Notes: generated by a model not told the origin, from the letters alone. Positions 22,299 through 35,720 are shown, numbered from the stretch's first letter. The stretch is DNA of 64,000 bases from Reticulitermes speratus (GCA_021186555.1 JAJKFL010000013.1:26740743-26804742), one strand, 5' to 3'. Program-made: numbers and translations.

Positions 22299-23040
22299 TT
22301 ACCAGTACAAGTGTTTCATTTTATACCATGAAGATAAATGCTCACCATCCAAAACCAATGCCTGCTGATTACCACCAAAGGAAGTATGGTTACGAACTGC
22401 ATTAGGAGTACAAATCTGGTGACTGTTGGCCTGTATTGCTAGAGGTACAGCTATTTCTGTGTTCAGCAGCAAGTAGTTTTGCCAGTGTTGCTTCTTCTGC
22501 ACCAATATTCCCTTTCCAGACATGTGGAGTCTCCAGAGAGTCTAGTTTTTGTTGCTGAGGAACTATTACACAATTGGGAACAATCATCAATGCATCTGGA
22601 TGTCCTTTTAATCATAAACTGTCAGAAGACAATGCAACACTTAATTTCTGAAGTATTTCTAGAGGCTTTGGGCTACATAACACTTGCAAATGCTGGTACA
22701 GCAGTTTCCAAATTTCTGGGTGAAATATAATATCGAGGCTGTTCATTATGACCTTGCTGACTACTAGTGGTGCGATTTTCATTCTGCGAATGTAACTTTT
22801 CACTTTGTTTAAATTTCCCCTTTAACATTTTTTTTGCAGCAGTGGTGAGCAGAGTGATCCCTGATTTTCCAAACTATTAACAAGTGCTGAGCTGCCAGAA
22901 GTTGAACCTTCTTGCCCATCTACTGATGAGCTAAATACGGAGTCTCCGATCTAACATTTGACTGTCAATCTATATTGGAAGGTGGACGCTGAACCATTAC
23001 TTATACAGCAGAATCCATGTCCACATATCTGTCATTAAAA
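22299..23040 (-). pseudogene. Degenerate exon-3-like remnant (older ZAD-ZNF module, copy 2 side)
   Basis: Sister of 1,273-2,000. The minus strand carries GGNQQALVLDGEHLSSWYKM, clearly related to GGNQQAVVLDSQHLYSRYDM at the end of exon 3 of the genes. The donor equivalent reads ATG|GTATAA. Surrounding Ser-rich repeat traces are frame-broken. No ZAD or zinc-finger exon can be tied to it. Confidence 0.65.
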
Positions 23041-23088
23041 ACATCAACACAGGTAAAAATATTCTCTGCAGCAATAACGTCATTTTGG

Positions 23089-23839
23089 TTACTCTGCAGT
23101 GCGTGTACATCTGTGATTCTCCAAACCAAGAACTGTGCGGAAGTTCTTACCACATGATAAGCAAGTGTAGAAACGTTTTCTGTAATGAAGTCTTATATGA
23201 AGCTGAATAATGCTTTCTCGAAATGTTTTTCGGCAGTATGGACATTCATGATTTATTTCTTGAGTACCTCTATTATTAGAACCTGTCCCAGTGGCAGCAA
23301 CAGTACGGACTGATGAGGAAGTGGAGGCTGTAGTGACAGAGCTTGTGGATGTACTTGGTCTCACACCAGTAATACTGGAGGATTCCTCAGACACTTGTTC
23401 TTGGACAGTAAGAACGGTAGAAGGACGCCCTGTTTGATTGGTTGAGTCTGAATCTGAAATTGCTGCACTTTTATTGGAAGTCATCCTTGGAGTAACTACA
23501 GCAATGTTTGAAGATGGTCTGGAGGTAACCAAACTTGTGGTAGAAGCTGAAATTGGAGGACCACTTCCTATTCCAGTTACATCAGAACCTTTCACATCAA
23601 TAACGGTAGCAGTACCAGCAGGATACGCAGCACACGCTCCAGCGTTCACTAAAACCACATTGGGTATACAACTGGTGACTGTAGTAGTGGCTCCCAAACT
23701 GACTGCACCAGCTGTAGTAGGAACTGTTGCAACTGTCACACTTGCCACAGCACTTGTAGGACAAATAGCAGCAATAACTGGACTGGTAATGGCTATGGCA
23801 GTATCTGAAGAAACACCTTGGTCTTGAACAGGATTACCA
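23089..23839 (-). CDS. Exon 4 of copy 2: Ala/Val/Thr-rich stretch and two zinc fingers, intact
   Basis: 751 nt, open from acceptor gttttcag at 23,839 to the stop at 23,089. Order: GNPVQDQGVSSDTA, a hydrophobic Ala/Val/Thr segment, KGSDVTGIGSGPP, Ser/Thr-rich repeats, then CPYCRKTF...LHIRLH (zinc finger 1) and CLSCGKNFRTVLGLENH with R-C (zinc finger 2), then a short tail. Finger 1 has 11 rather than 12 residues between Cys2 and His1. Finger 2 ends H-x-C instead of H-x3-5-H/C, so metal binding may be atypical. Confidence 0.85.
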
Positions 23840-25852
23840 CTGAAAACAATGCAAGAAACAGTCAGGATCTTTAAAAACAGAGCACAGTGTGTTAAGAATA
23901 CAAAAGAAGGAGCAGGAGGAGGAGGAGGAGAAGGTGAAAACTGAGCAATGTGTGATGTGTGTGCTATGGACAGATTCCAAAATGCTGGCCAATCACAATG
24001 TGACCACTCAATTTGTGCATATTTCAATAATGTTGAATGAGAAATACGTTACACAGACTAGCTCGACCAGCCAATGGCAGATTTTAATGGGGACTCTGTG
24101 TTAACACGTTACAAATCAACAGTTAAGTGAGTGGTGCTTCTCACATCTTGGTTAGGTATTCCTCAGTCCCTTCAGACAAATGAGAGTGTAGTACCTCAAA
24201 CTTGGCTACTACTACAACTTCCTTCCACACCTACTCCAAATCATTAAAGGCAATGGCAGAACCTAAATCACTACCAACTCACATTTTTTAGGTCCTGGGT
24301 GCACACATAAACAGAGGTTCTGTATCTTTTCCAGACACATCTTGACAGCTGCCTTTAACAAAAATTTTCCGTCACACTGTGATTTACCAAAATGCCTGTG
24401 GCAGAGGCAGCTTCCTTCACTAACAAATAAGTATGATAGAAAAATGTTGTAATGGGTTTCCACAAGAAACGTGTGTAATAGCACCAGATGCAGCTGCATC
24501 ACGCCAGAGCAGCTAAGTGGAAGGTTCTGCCATCCTGCATCACCCTCTAGAACTATTTACACCCAACCAGAAATGGCCGTTCGCTCTGGCCTGTTCCAGA
24601 CTGTTCCAATGGAGGCAGGAGAAGCCTAGGAATGCCACGCTTATACAAACACAGCATTGCAGCTAGGGGAGAGTGGCTTGGTAGCCAGTGAATGATGAGG
24701 GTCAGCCTGTGAACGGGAACACAAGCAAAATGTAAACATGTACAGTCAGTTTTCATATTGCAGCCGAGTCAGTCAGAATGAAAGCAACCATGTGCAGTGA
24801 ATAAAAGTGCGTGTGAAGATAAGGGGTGCAAACATGCTGAAGGAATAGTGAGGAATTATATCTGGACCCAAGGATCCTGAGAACTGAGGCATCAGATCAG
24901 AGCATAGGAATTCATGTGCATTTATTCTTTGTGAACCCCTTATTTTTTAATTACTGAATCTCTTAAAACTGTACAACTGTAGCATCAATAAACATCGTTA
25001 ATTTGTAAACCCACATGTGAAACAAACTTTTCCGTCACAATATCATTACTGTTGAGGAACATATAAAGACAGCTACAGTTAATGCATGAATTTAACAATA
25101 TTCAGCTTTTAACATGGCCTTGAGTAGTACACATGCTTTTAGGGAAGACAAGCAAAAGTTAAATAAATAGTAACAACATAACTGGAATCTGAATTAAAAC
25201 ATAAAACAACTATGCAAATCTCATTATTTCAACTTCTTTAACAAAGATACAACTTAACAGTAAGTGAAGTGAAGAATAGCAGCAGAAAACTCAAGATGTC
25301 ATGCTTGGTACACATTTCGCCAACCTGAACAGTTTTATGGCAATATCAGGTGTGAACTGGCATTTTGCTATCCCATGTTTTTTAACACACACTTTCAGTC
25401 ACATCAAAATTTTCACAGTATAATATGATGTGACCATTGAATGTGCCTGTAATATATATACTAGGTTAATACTAGTTACAAACATCATCCTCAGTCCTTA
25501 CAAATTTGCAATTTACTTTGGACCCTGTATACATAAGAGATACATCCCAAAAGCAGACTGTGTAATTCATTAAGACAGTTATGCTCCATATCCTTTCTGT
25601 AACACACGGCAGTCAATCGGTGTGATATGAAGTGTGAACCACATAAAAGCTTCCTTACTAAATGTTATAATTTGTATTGGAATGAATGTAGAAATATATT
25701 TGAGATATGTGCTTAAACAGAGTGTATTCAAACCAAAGCTGCAACTGAAGCGTACAAATAAAATATGTTCTGAAAATTATATCATCATCAACCTGAAATG
25801 TAAATATGATTTTATGTAGCCGAATCGTTGTTTCCAATGCCACAAAAAACTA
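23840..25852. other. Intron 3 of copy 2, first part, no gene seen
   Basis: Homologous to 2,798-4,693 with about 3-5% differences by eye and small indels. No coding evidence. Confidence 0.55.
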
Positions 25853-25980
25853 TCCTTTTAAAATTTCTCATTTATAAAACCAACATAAGTACATCTGTGT
25901 GGATGTTAGATGTGCATATGTTGGTTTTATAAATGAGAAATTTAGCCACAATGCACAGAATGAATAAAGTTAGAATATCT
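25853..25980. mobile_element. Short foldback (hairpin) insertion
   Basis: Perfect 27-bp arms (25,861-25,887 and 25,917-25,943), beginning AAATTTCTCATTTATAAAAC on the left, with a 29-nt spacer. The paralogous site near 20,671-20,705 runs straight through without it, so it is an insertion. It has no coding capacity. Confidence 0.65.
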
Positions 25981-26340
25981 TTTCAAAAATTGCATTTCTT
26001 CCAAAGATCTACGGCAAAACTTTAGAATAGTGTACCGAGTGGCAGTAGTAACACTCCCCCTTTCAAGTTCACACTGTTGGTACTGTTGTTGGAAGAAAAC
26101 TGAAAAGTACAAAAGTGGGGTTGCCTCTGAACAGCACTGTGTTCATCTGGGCAAAGTTTCATGAAAATTCACAATTACATTCAACATTTATTATAAGGGG
26201 AGAGAAAAGACATGTGGACATGAAAATAACATAAGCCTATTTAATCCTCATAAAATATGGAACATGGGTAACAACATGTCATTAAGTGGAAACTGAATCA
26301 TGTATGGTCAACATATATATATATATGCACTACATCAGAA

Positions 26341-26491
26341 CAGCACTGAATTAAATACTAACTAACTAACTCCATGGAGCAGAGACCTTCTTGAGAAGCT
26401 CGCAGTTCGTCAGCTAGTCAAAAAATTCCACGCGTTTTATGGAACCCGAAGTTTCATTACCACACTCAAAAGAGCCCGCCACCTGTCCCTT
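26341..26491 (+). mobile_element. Short insertion with coding-like fragment of unknown repeat
   Basis: It interrupts sequence that is continuous at 22,118-22,150. It starts after a (TAAC)n run and reads in one frame PWSRDLLEKLAVRQLVKKFH, then FYGTRSFITTLKRARH. I have the impression that this peptide pattern recurs in insect genomic repeats (LINE or SINE derived), but I cannot name the family. Confidence 0.5.
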
Positions 26492-26791
26492 GCTTCATAA
26501 TTACATTGTACACTACTTGTCAAATCAATGACAGTATATACAAAACAAAGCAAAGATAATTGTGCATAATTCACAACTTGACATGCATCTCATTTTCCAA
26601 CACACAAATATGCAAAATAAATGAAATGATAACTCAATTGCATACAGTCTTCAAGTGGTATCAGAAACTGCTTTAAAACAAAAGTTACTCAGGAATGAAA
26701 TTAATTGCAGAACAGCAACACATTCATGATTTAGAACACTAAAAATGGCTGCATGAAGGGCACCTCAATTTTATCAACCATCCATTATATA

Positions 26792-28164
26792 AAGGGCAAT
26801 TCATATAGAACAAAACCCACATATTTAGTTATAAATCCCGAACGGCAGCATTGATTACCTTCCAATTACTTGTAAATTCCTGGGCATTTCACATTGAGTA
26901 AAGCCGTGAGTCAGTCATCTCATTCACAATAGGTGGCAGATTGATGCAAACTAATTTCCCGTGCATCCATCACTGTTGTACAGTAGCTGCATCACGTCAT
27001 ACACACTAAAGGAGCGTATGTTTCTTGTGCAAACCTACTGAGTTACTGGCTCACACCACGTGACAGAATACAGGAAAAAATCTGGATATAATGTGCCACA
27101 TAAATCCATGACAGACAACTTCGCACAAAAATTGAGAAAACAAGTTCTGTTCTGGATGAATGCAGAACACATCACTGGCAGATGCCCAAGGCTACAATAG
27201 TGTGTGTGTGTGTGTGTGTGTGTCAGGTCAGAGCAGTCTCCCAGAAAACCTTTGCGACTATTGCCCCATGAATCTGGCTATCCTTATTCCATGCCAAAGA
27301 GCCCCCAAGAAAGCAGAGGTTCAGCCATATAGAAGGATGGCAGTCCATCAACTGTTGCAACCAGACAAGAAGAAATGAGTTTGTTACTGCCAATGGTTTC
27401 AGGACTTCCTTCACAATTTTTATGGGAATATTTGACATCATATAGTTTACGAATGAAGCCTGGTTCCATCTACCTGGTTACATGAATTCACAAAATTCCA
27501 GGATATGCACCACTGAGAACCTTTATGTGATTCACAAAGTACCACTGCATCCCAAAAAAGTGGGAGTTAGGTGTGCCATATTTATCAAAGGATTATCGGT
27601 CCAGTTTTCTTTGAAGGAAGTGCAGATGTGATAGCACATCTGCATATTTTTTATAGTTTGAGAAACAGCTGGACAATGTCGAACTCACTCAAATTTACTT
27701 CCAGCAAGATTGTGCAACTTGTCACATGTCAAAAGAATTCATGGCAATGATCCAGAATTTCTCTGGGGATTGAGTGATTTGCACGGATCTGTGGTCACCA
27801 CAATCATGAAACTGAACCCCTCCTGATTTCTATTTGTGGGACTACTTTCAGGAACTGGTGTTCCGAAACAAACCACACACAACTGACACAATGAAAGGGG
27901 GCATTATACATTAAATCAGATGAGGTCACAGCACAACACTGAGATGCACTACCAACAACATGCAACACCAGATCCAGATGTGCCTGGCAGAGGACAGTGT
28001 TCACTTTCAGCACACGATGTGTTGTCAATTTGTTCCACGTGAAACAAGATATGTCTCCTATCAACAGTATCATGATATGCATCATATCAACATTATAACA
28101 TCCTGTTCACTCCTTCGTGACCTACAGCTAAGTGTTTGGGTTTCATTCTATATGAATCATCCTG
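26792..28164 (+). mobile_element. Degenerate full-length Tc1/mariner-superfamily element
   Basis: 1,373 bp between TA pairs (26,790-26,791 and 28,165-28,166). The terminal repeats match: left GGGCAATTCATATAGAACAA, right the inverse of ATTCTATATGAATCATCCTG. The plus strand has broken transposase frames: a KERMFLV...VTGSHHV block near 27,010 (HTH), AEVQPYRRMAVHQLLQPDK near 27,318, FQQD-like remnants near 27,700 and PPDFYLWDYFQELVFRN near 27,820. A (TG)n tract sits at about 27,199-27,222. This HTH type is the DUF4817-like one. Copy 1 keeps only the right half. Confidence 0.8.
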
Positions 28165-28277
28165 TAAAAGTAAATACATACAGAGAATAATGAAATGGTG
28201 GTGGTGGTATATTATGAGCTGAATAGTATATACTAAAACTTCAAATAATTTACCTGTACAAGTGTTTCATATCATAC

Positions 28278-29646
28278 CTTGAATACAAATGCTGACCCTC
28301 CAAAACCACTGCCTGCTGATTACCACCAAGAGAAAAACTGCCTTGAGCTCCATTAGGTAGGTAAAGCTGGTGACAACTTGCCTCTACTGAATGTGCTTTA
28401 CTAACATTTCCAGGTACATTTGTATCATTGGATGGTGCCACAGTATTCTCCAGTGCATTAACAAGCATTAGACTGCCAGAAGGTAAACTGTCTTCCTGGC
28501 GAATCGACGCGTTATATACCGAGTCTGGGATGTAAAATTGAGGCTGTCTTCCTTTGTCAGAAGCTGGCTGCTGAACCATTACTGTTACTGCAGAACCCAA
28601 CAAAGATGAAAAATTATCACGATTGGAAGTACCACTCAGCTCGCTCGATGTCATGACCACATTTGATGCTGATGAATTAGATTCTGTCTTGTTTCCCACA
28701 ATACTGGAAGTCTGCACTGTTCCCAAAAACTTATTTTCTCTACTGGTAGGAATGCTGCCCACAAGCCGGCCACCTGAAGATGCTTCAGACACTTTACCAG
28801 AGGTACCTAACTGCTGGAATGAATGTGCTGTCCTAACCTTTCCAGGTATCCTTGCATGACTGGATGGTACCACAGTATCTTCCAATGCATTAACAACTGT
28901 TAAACTGCCAGAAATTGAACATTCTTGCTGGTCAGTCAATAAGTTATATACAGAGTCCTGGGATGTAAACTTGTGGCTGTCTTACTGCGTTAGAAGATGG
29001 GTGATGGACCCTTACTGTTCCAGCAGAATCTGACAGAGATGAAAAATTTTTATACTGACTGGAAGTACCACTCAGCTCACTCGATGTCATGACCACATTT
29101 GATGTTGATGGCTGGTTCCCCACATCACTGGCAGATTGCACCGCTCCTGAACACTTTGTTTTTTCTACTGGTAGGAATGCTGACCAATCGCTGGCCACCT
29201 GATGGTGTAGTAGACACTTTACCAGATGTCCATAACTGCTGTGATGAAGGTGCTGTACTACTTACATTTCCAGCTAGACATGTCTGACTGGATGGTGCTG
29301 CTGTATAAGATGACAAGTTTTCAGGTGGTAGATGCAACTGTGAACCTTGTTGTGGGACAAGTGAACATTCATCATCATTATCATCATCATCATCACCACC
29401 ACCGTTACCTAACACAGAAGACTGTAGTGGTGAACCAACAGTATTGGAATCATCGCTATCAAGTTTTATATTCAAGTTATCATATTGGTCATTCTGGACA
29501 CTTCTTATTTTTGGCCTTGGTTTAAGTGCATGTTCATTACACTTTCTTTTCCTGGTCTTATCTATTAGTGTTACCACAGTTTCGCCAATTTTAATAATTG
29601 GGTTCCTCCAGCTGAGTACAGGCTCTTGCTGTGCCCTGCGGTCCGT
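28278..29646 (-). CDS. Exon 3 of copy 2: repeat linker with two 1-nt insertions
   Basis: Begins like copy 1 exon 3 (acceptor ttttcag|ACGGAC). It has a longer Asp run (CAT/CAC triplet expansion on plus near 29,372-29,402). The frame breaks at 29,159-29,164 (six T against five) and again near 28,956 (GAGTCCTGG against GAGCCTGG). The remaining stretch to 28,278 is open. It has the same pair of in-phase donors as copy 1 (28,278 and 28,254). Confidence 0.75.
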
Positions 29647-30624
29647 CTGAAAATATTACAAACATATTTATGAGAATTAAGTCTTTCAGTGTGCGATGCT
29701 GTGTCATTGGGCAAGTGGGTGCCAACAGTTTGAAGGATCACAATGCCTTTATATTCAGGGTCACACAATCCAAGAATAATTTATCTTGGCCTGCCTGACC
29801 CACAAGATGAAGGCATTATGTACCTTTCACATGTTGAGCACCAATCACCCAATAGCACAGTGTAACAACCATGAAGACTAAACCTCAAATCTCACAACAT
29901 ATTTCATGCAGAAAAAATACACTACTCAGATAATATCCATTATCCTCGATGTTAACACATACACATTGATGCAAGCATGCACACACAAGCAATCAAAAAC
30001 CTTCAGAACTTCAACATATACATACTTCATAGCACTGTATAGAATGCCCTCTTTTAAGTATGCTGCTACTGCTACAACAGACTTCTGTTAGCAGGCATAC
30101 CACCACTGAGGGCAGCTCTGTTAACATTTGATTACAGTAAAATGTCATTACAAGACAACTCAATGACTTTGTTGAGATGTGGTATGGAGGAGAATGGCAC
30201 AGTCTCTCACACAACTACAATCCCCTTTTCTTCAAAAGGAGGGGCTAACGCCGTCTGCCATCCATATGACTGGTGGCAGACCAGTGTGTGTGTGTGTGTC
30301 TGTCTGGTATGCATTCACAAGTAGTAGTACCATTACGTAACAAACACCCTTCTGCCACACACGGTGCACGTGATTATGGCTACTATTGTATTACATTTGC
30401 CATATACTTTATGACTTTATTCACCTCAGTCCATGAATTAATTTTACACATCCTGGATAAAACACACAGTTACTAGTTGATCATGCAAATTCTAGCAGGT
30501 AATCTTCCACACATAATTTTAATAATACAGTAAAACCTGTGAAGTTGGCCACTCTTTAAAGCTGGCCACCTGTCTTTCCCAGCAACATTCTCATAGAACT
30601 GGCAAATTCCTATGATATTATAAG
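29647..30624. other. Intron 2 segment of copy 2, no gene seen
   Basis: Virtually identical to 6,895-7,872, with a shorter (TG)n tract near 30,284. No coding evidence. Confidence 0.5.
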
Positions 30625-31765
30625 TGTGTTAGAAAGTAATGCTTCCCATTATTTATTTAATGGTATTCAGAAACCAGACACAGAACTTCACTGTAACATT
30701 GCTAAACGCAGTTATTTTTCAATATATTCTCTGTCTTTGTCAACAGACTTCCTCTGCCTTGTATGAAGGACAAGTTTTCATGCCTGGTATAAGATGTCCT
30801 CCGTCTTCTGCAGACAGAGCCACATAAGTTTTTCCAATTTCTGGTCATCAATGCAATGGTGTCTTCGCAGGTTGTCTTTCAAATGAAGAAACTTGTGATA
30901 AATTGATGGTGAGAGGTCAGGACTGTAAGGTGGGTGCAGCAACAATGTCCATCCAAAGTTTGTGATGGCTTCAGTTGGTGTGCATGTTGTATTGTGGCCT
31001 GGCACTGTCACAGAGGAGCAACAATTCTGACATTTGACTTGTGGCACCAACTCGATAAAGGCAAGTATCCAGAGTTCACAGCTGCCCTCTAGGCAAGAAA
31101 TTCATAACAATAACACCCTTCTCATCCCAAAGCACCGCAGCCATCACTTTACCAGCCTTCCTTGGGGATGTCATTTGGCACCATTTCATCAACTACTGCC
31201 TGGATTCAAGTTCAAATTGGAAAACCCAGATTTCATCACATGAAAGTGGGAAACAAACCCTTCAATTCCTGTATCATACTGGTGCAGAAGTTCAGTGGCA
31301 ATTGCTTTCCTTGCTTATTTGTGTTCATCTGTCAGCATCTGTGGCATCTGACAAACACAGAACTTGGAATAACCAAGTTCTTCAATAACTGCCATTCCAC
31401 AAACCTTTACCAGTGGACAAGTAGTGCATAATCCATCTTCCATTGTGTGACAGTTTCAATGTGAGTTCAACAACTTAGTGGGTGTTCTCAGGCATTACTG
31501 CAGTGCAAGAGCAAACAGTGCACAGTTTGTCATGACATTCTGCTCCTTCGGTTCCAGTTTCTTTATCCTGTCTTATGCTTCATACACACTACTCAACATC
31601 CACAGTTGCTTCACCACACGTTTTGAGCAAACACTCATGAATACAAGTCAGCTTCTCACCTTCAGCAATGAAGAACTCAATCACTGCTTTCCTTTTAAAC
31701 GCACATCAAACTCTGCAACTTTAAAATTAACTCTGGTGGTGCCATCTGTCAAGTGAAACAGTTAA
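30625..31765 (-). mobile_element. Degenerate GVQW-type mariner (copy 2)
   Basis: Same element as 7,873-9,010, in the same intron position. C-terminal frame at 30,778-31,050 with FGWTLLLHPPYSPDLSPS. Broken elsewhere. Confidence 0.7.
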
Positions 31766-33989
31766 AAATACCGCAAAATGAAGGACCAGGGTCAAGGGCT
31801 GCACTCATGAAGCAGTTACTCCCATTGAAAAAAAAAAAAAAGGATGTAAGGAGATAACACAAAATGGGGTATGTACACATACTGTAACACAGTGGTGCAT
31901 TCACATAAACAACGTTGCCATGGAAATGCAACAATGTGTTCCTTTAGTATTGCTGAGCTACAGAATATTTTGTATTGCTTATACTTACAAGGCTGTCTTA
32001 ACATCCTAATAACTTTGGCTTGAACAGATCTTATTATATACAGATGTTATGTCACTGTCAACAACATAAACATACTTAACTACTGGACTGTCTTTACATA
32101 TAAAGATTCAGTTCATACATCACACAGAACACCATGTGAATGATACAGTGTTCTCAGTGAGGTACAAACTTAACACAGACAGACAATATGAACAATGTAA
32201 TAATATTGAAAAAGTTGCCATGTAAATGCAACAAAATGTTCCTTTTGCATTGCTCTGCTACACGTCACTGTCAACAATGCTTTTATGCCAATTTTGTCAT
32301 CCACAACCATGAAACATACTTACGTCTTCATGTGAAGTGACTGATAACACTAGTCAACAATTTTCAACTTCTTTCGTCAACATGGATGAAATTAGCTGTT
32401 CTTTACTAATTCAGGTGTGCTAAGAATGAAAACGACAAGCAAAATACCATAGCACGTACAGATTTTGTGTTCTACCATACGTATCTTTCCTCCCTGCAGA
32501 TGGCACATATGTCGCTCTTGCCCTCCCCTCTCAATACCACAGCCCTATGAAGATCGATCCCAAGTCAGACCCCACAGAAACAGAATTTTGAATGGCAAGC
32601 AAAACACCAATTTTGTGACTATTCAGTCTGCACTCTCAGGGCCAAGTTCAATGACAGGGATCAAAGGTGAAAGGCAAGAAAGAAAGGAAAGGAAAAAAGC
32701 AGACACCAAGAGGGATGCAAATGCCATCCGGAGTTAGGAACGCTACATACGGCCCATGTGAAGAGGATCTGCTATGAATTCATAAGAATTTATGACAATT
32801 GATCATATACTGAGGGAGTAAAGGGTTTCAGAGCATCAAGCACATATTTCATGCTTGAAAAACGGCGAGAACCGCCTACAGGATATAAAGTTAAAATTTT
32901 TAATTACTTAATAATTATTATTAATTTTTTTTTCATATTTTAACTCATTCTAATACCATACAAGAAGGAACTACTTTAAAAAAGCCAAGTTATAGTATCT
33001 TACGGTTACATTCTTCTTCTTTCATTTGCATGGGATTTCACGTCGGAAAATGACTTAGCAATTTCACCAGAAACTCTCGCCATTCAAATTACAAGTGAGA
33101 GGGCACAATTTGAACAACAGGGATATATATCAGTTTTGAAATTTTATGGACATTTTAAAAAAGGTAACCACATGTCAACAAAACATGACGTGATGCAAGT
33201 TTTTAAAAAATTATGAAGTTGAGACAGCCTAGCAATGACACATGCAAAACAGCTGTTTTTATCCATGTTGCCAAAACCTTCTTGACTAGCGTAATTTAGC
33301 CCAATTTTAACCAAATCTGAATTTTCTCAGTTTTATAAATGTCTCCAATATCAATTTTATATTATTTTCACCGTGCATTTTTACAATTCACAAATTATAC
33401 AGTGCATTTCGTTGGTGTATAATTTGTGAAGTCTCCAATATCAAGTTTTACGAAAATCAATCCCATACGGGCCAAGCTGATACGTGCGGAGAGATGGACA
33501 GACATGACGAAGCTAACAGGTGCTTTGTGGGAGAATGTGAAAATGCCTAAAAAGATGGCATTTCTTTCTGACTGATGCTTGGATTAAAACTTTGTGTACA
33601 CAACTTGTGCATTTCAAGTAGCCTACTTTTCACCTGAACTATTAAAAAGTTTAATGTAAAATGGTTGGGTGATGAACCTCTACCAGCTATTTAGTTTCAT
33701 GTAGATGCAACTTGTAAGAGTAAGTGAAGAATCAATAGACACTAATGGAATAACAGAAAAGTAACTGAATAATTCTCTTCCGTACAACTCCTAAACAGAA
33801 ATATCTGCTATGTTTAACACATAATTTCTTCCCTTCCTCAATATTTATTTATTTAGAAATAAACAATGACTTTCATAGTTCCATTCCACAGCCAAATTAC
33901 AGATGTATTCTGCCCGACTGCAATTTCTGTCACATTACTCAGGGTTAATACTACTATAATCTAAAAGATAAAAGCGTACAGTAGCTTAC
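31766..33989. other. Intron 2 segment of copy 2, no gene seen
   Basis: Counterpart of 9,011-11,234, including the hairpin near 33,387-33,430. No coding evidence. Confidence 0.5.
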
Positions 33990-34187
33990 ACAAATTTCGA
34001 TGTCCTCAACTGGAACTTCAACAGGTGAAATGTCTACTGATGGCTCAACATGAGTGCTGCAATACCTCATCAGCCTCTTGATTGTATGCTCTGCACTCAG
34101 GCATCCTGAGTACAATTCATAGCTGGTATCCAACTTGTTCAGGCAGTTCAAACATATCTGTTTAGGATATTCATCATCTTCTCTTAC
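33990..34187 (-). CDS. Exon 2 of copy 2: second half of ZAD domain
   Basis: Same 66-codon exon as copy 1, with ICLNC and SAEHTIKRLM. Acceptor taaccag, donor TGT|GTAAGC. Translation is unchanged from copy 1 where I compared them, consistent with a recent duplication. Confidence 0.85.
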
Positions 34188-34289
34188 CTGGTTAAAACAG
34201 AATTACCAAGACACCCTCAATTCAGGTTCCCAGACTGGTCACTACAACCAGCCAGTTCACATTCCTTTCACACTGATATATGCAAGTAG

Positions 34290-35720
34290 ATTCCATCGAA
34301 TGATGCGAAAGAAAGCTGATCAGCAAAACTGAACATGGATCGAGTCTTAAAGTACAACTAGACTGCAACAAGACAAGAAGTGTGAAGACTGGAAGAAAGG
34401 TTAAGACAATTGATCCTATTTATCACCAATTCTCTTTAACTTATACAGTAGTCCCCCCGTATCCATGGGTGATACGTTTTCAAGACCTACCGCAGATGAC
34501 CGAAACCGCGGATAGTAGCGAACCCTATATATATATATATAAGTCGTTTTTCGTTTACATACATACATACCTATGATAAAGTTTAATTGATAAATTATGC
34601 ACAATAAGGCATTACCAACATTAAATAATAATAAAATACATTGTACATTATTATACTTGTGGATGCGAGTAAAGCGGGCCAGAGCGGGTACAGAGGACAA
34701 AGAGAGATGAGTCATGTACTGAGCGTGATGGGGCGGGCAGGTTTCACTATGTTACTCAGAATGGAGCGCAATATGAAACTTATGAATCGTTTATTTCTGG
34801 AATTTTCCATTTAATATTTTCGGGCGGTAAACCGCGATACCGAATCCGCAGATTCTACTGTATAGTGAATACCTTACAAAGGAAGCTCTTAAAGGTCTTC
34901 GAGACTTTCAAGATAAGAGGACAAGTAATTTGCACTGTGAAATATGCAGATGACCTTGCACTATTGGCTAAGAAAGAAATGATGCTACAGGGCATGATTG
35001 ATAAACTAAATGAAAGTGGAAGAGGTTATGGAATCACAATGAATGTGGAAAAACTACAGAAATCAGAATCCCAATGCAATCATCCCCAGAAACGATTTTG
35101 GTAGATCAAAAACAACTGGAAAATGTGTAACATTCAACTATTTGGCTAACATGATAACAAATGATGCAAGATATAGACATGAAATTAAATCCAGGATGGT
35201 CATGGCAAAAGCAGCATTCAGCAAGAAAGAAGAATCTTTTCAACACAAAATTGGACTTAATTTAAGGAAGAAACAGTAAAGTGCTACATTTGAAGCAGGG
35301 CCTTTATGATGCTGAAACTTGGATACTTTGGAAAGTAGATAAGAAATACCTGGAAAGTTTTGAAATGAGGTGCTGGAGAAGGATGGAGAAAATCAATTGC
35401 ACTTATCGTGTGAGAAATGAAGAAGTATTACATAGTCAAGGAGGAGTGGAATATTGCACATAAATTACAAAGAGCAATGATAACTGGATTGTCACATCTC
35501 GCATAGGAACTCCCTTCTAGAAAACATTATTGAAGGAAAGATGGAGAGAAGGATAAAAGTGACACCAATGAGGAAGATGATGTAAGCAGCTACTGGACGA
35601 ACTTAAGGGTATACTGAAAATTGAAAAAGGACGCACTTGATCGCAATCTGTGGAGCTCAATTTGGAAGAAGCTATAAACCTCTTCTAAGACAATACTACA
35701 GAATGAATGACTGAATGATC
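34290..35720 (+). mobile_element. 5'-truncated RTE-type LINE fragment with nested MITE (copy 2)
   Basis: Same fragment and same nested MITE as 11,535-12,965. It contains the YADDLALLAKKE box near 34,945 and the tail ending ACTACAGAATGAATGA near 35,710. Frameshifts differ slightly from copy 1. It was present before the recent duplication. Confidence 0.85.
34446..34860. mobile_element. pogo/Tigger-like MITE (copy 2)
   Basis: 415 bp between TA pairs (34,444-34,445 and 34,861-34,862), sister of 11,690-12,106. Differences are confined to the (AT)n run, a T homopolymer and single substitutions. Confidence 0.75.
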
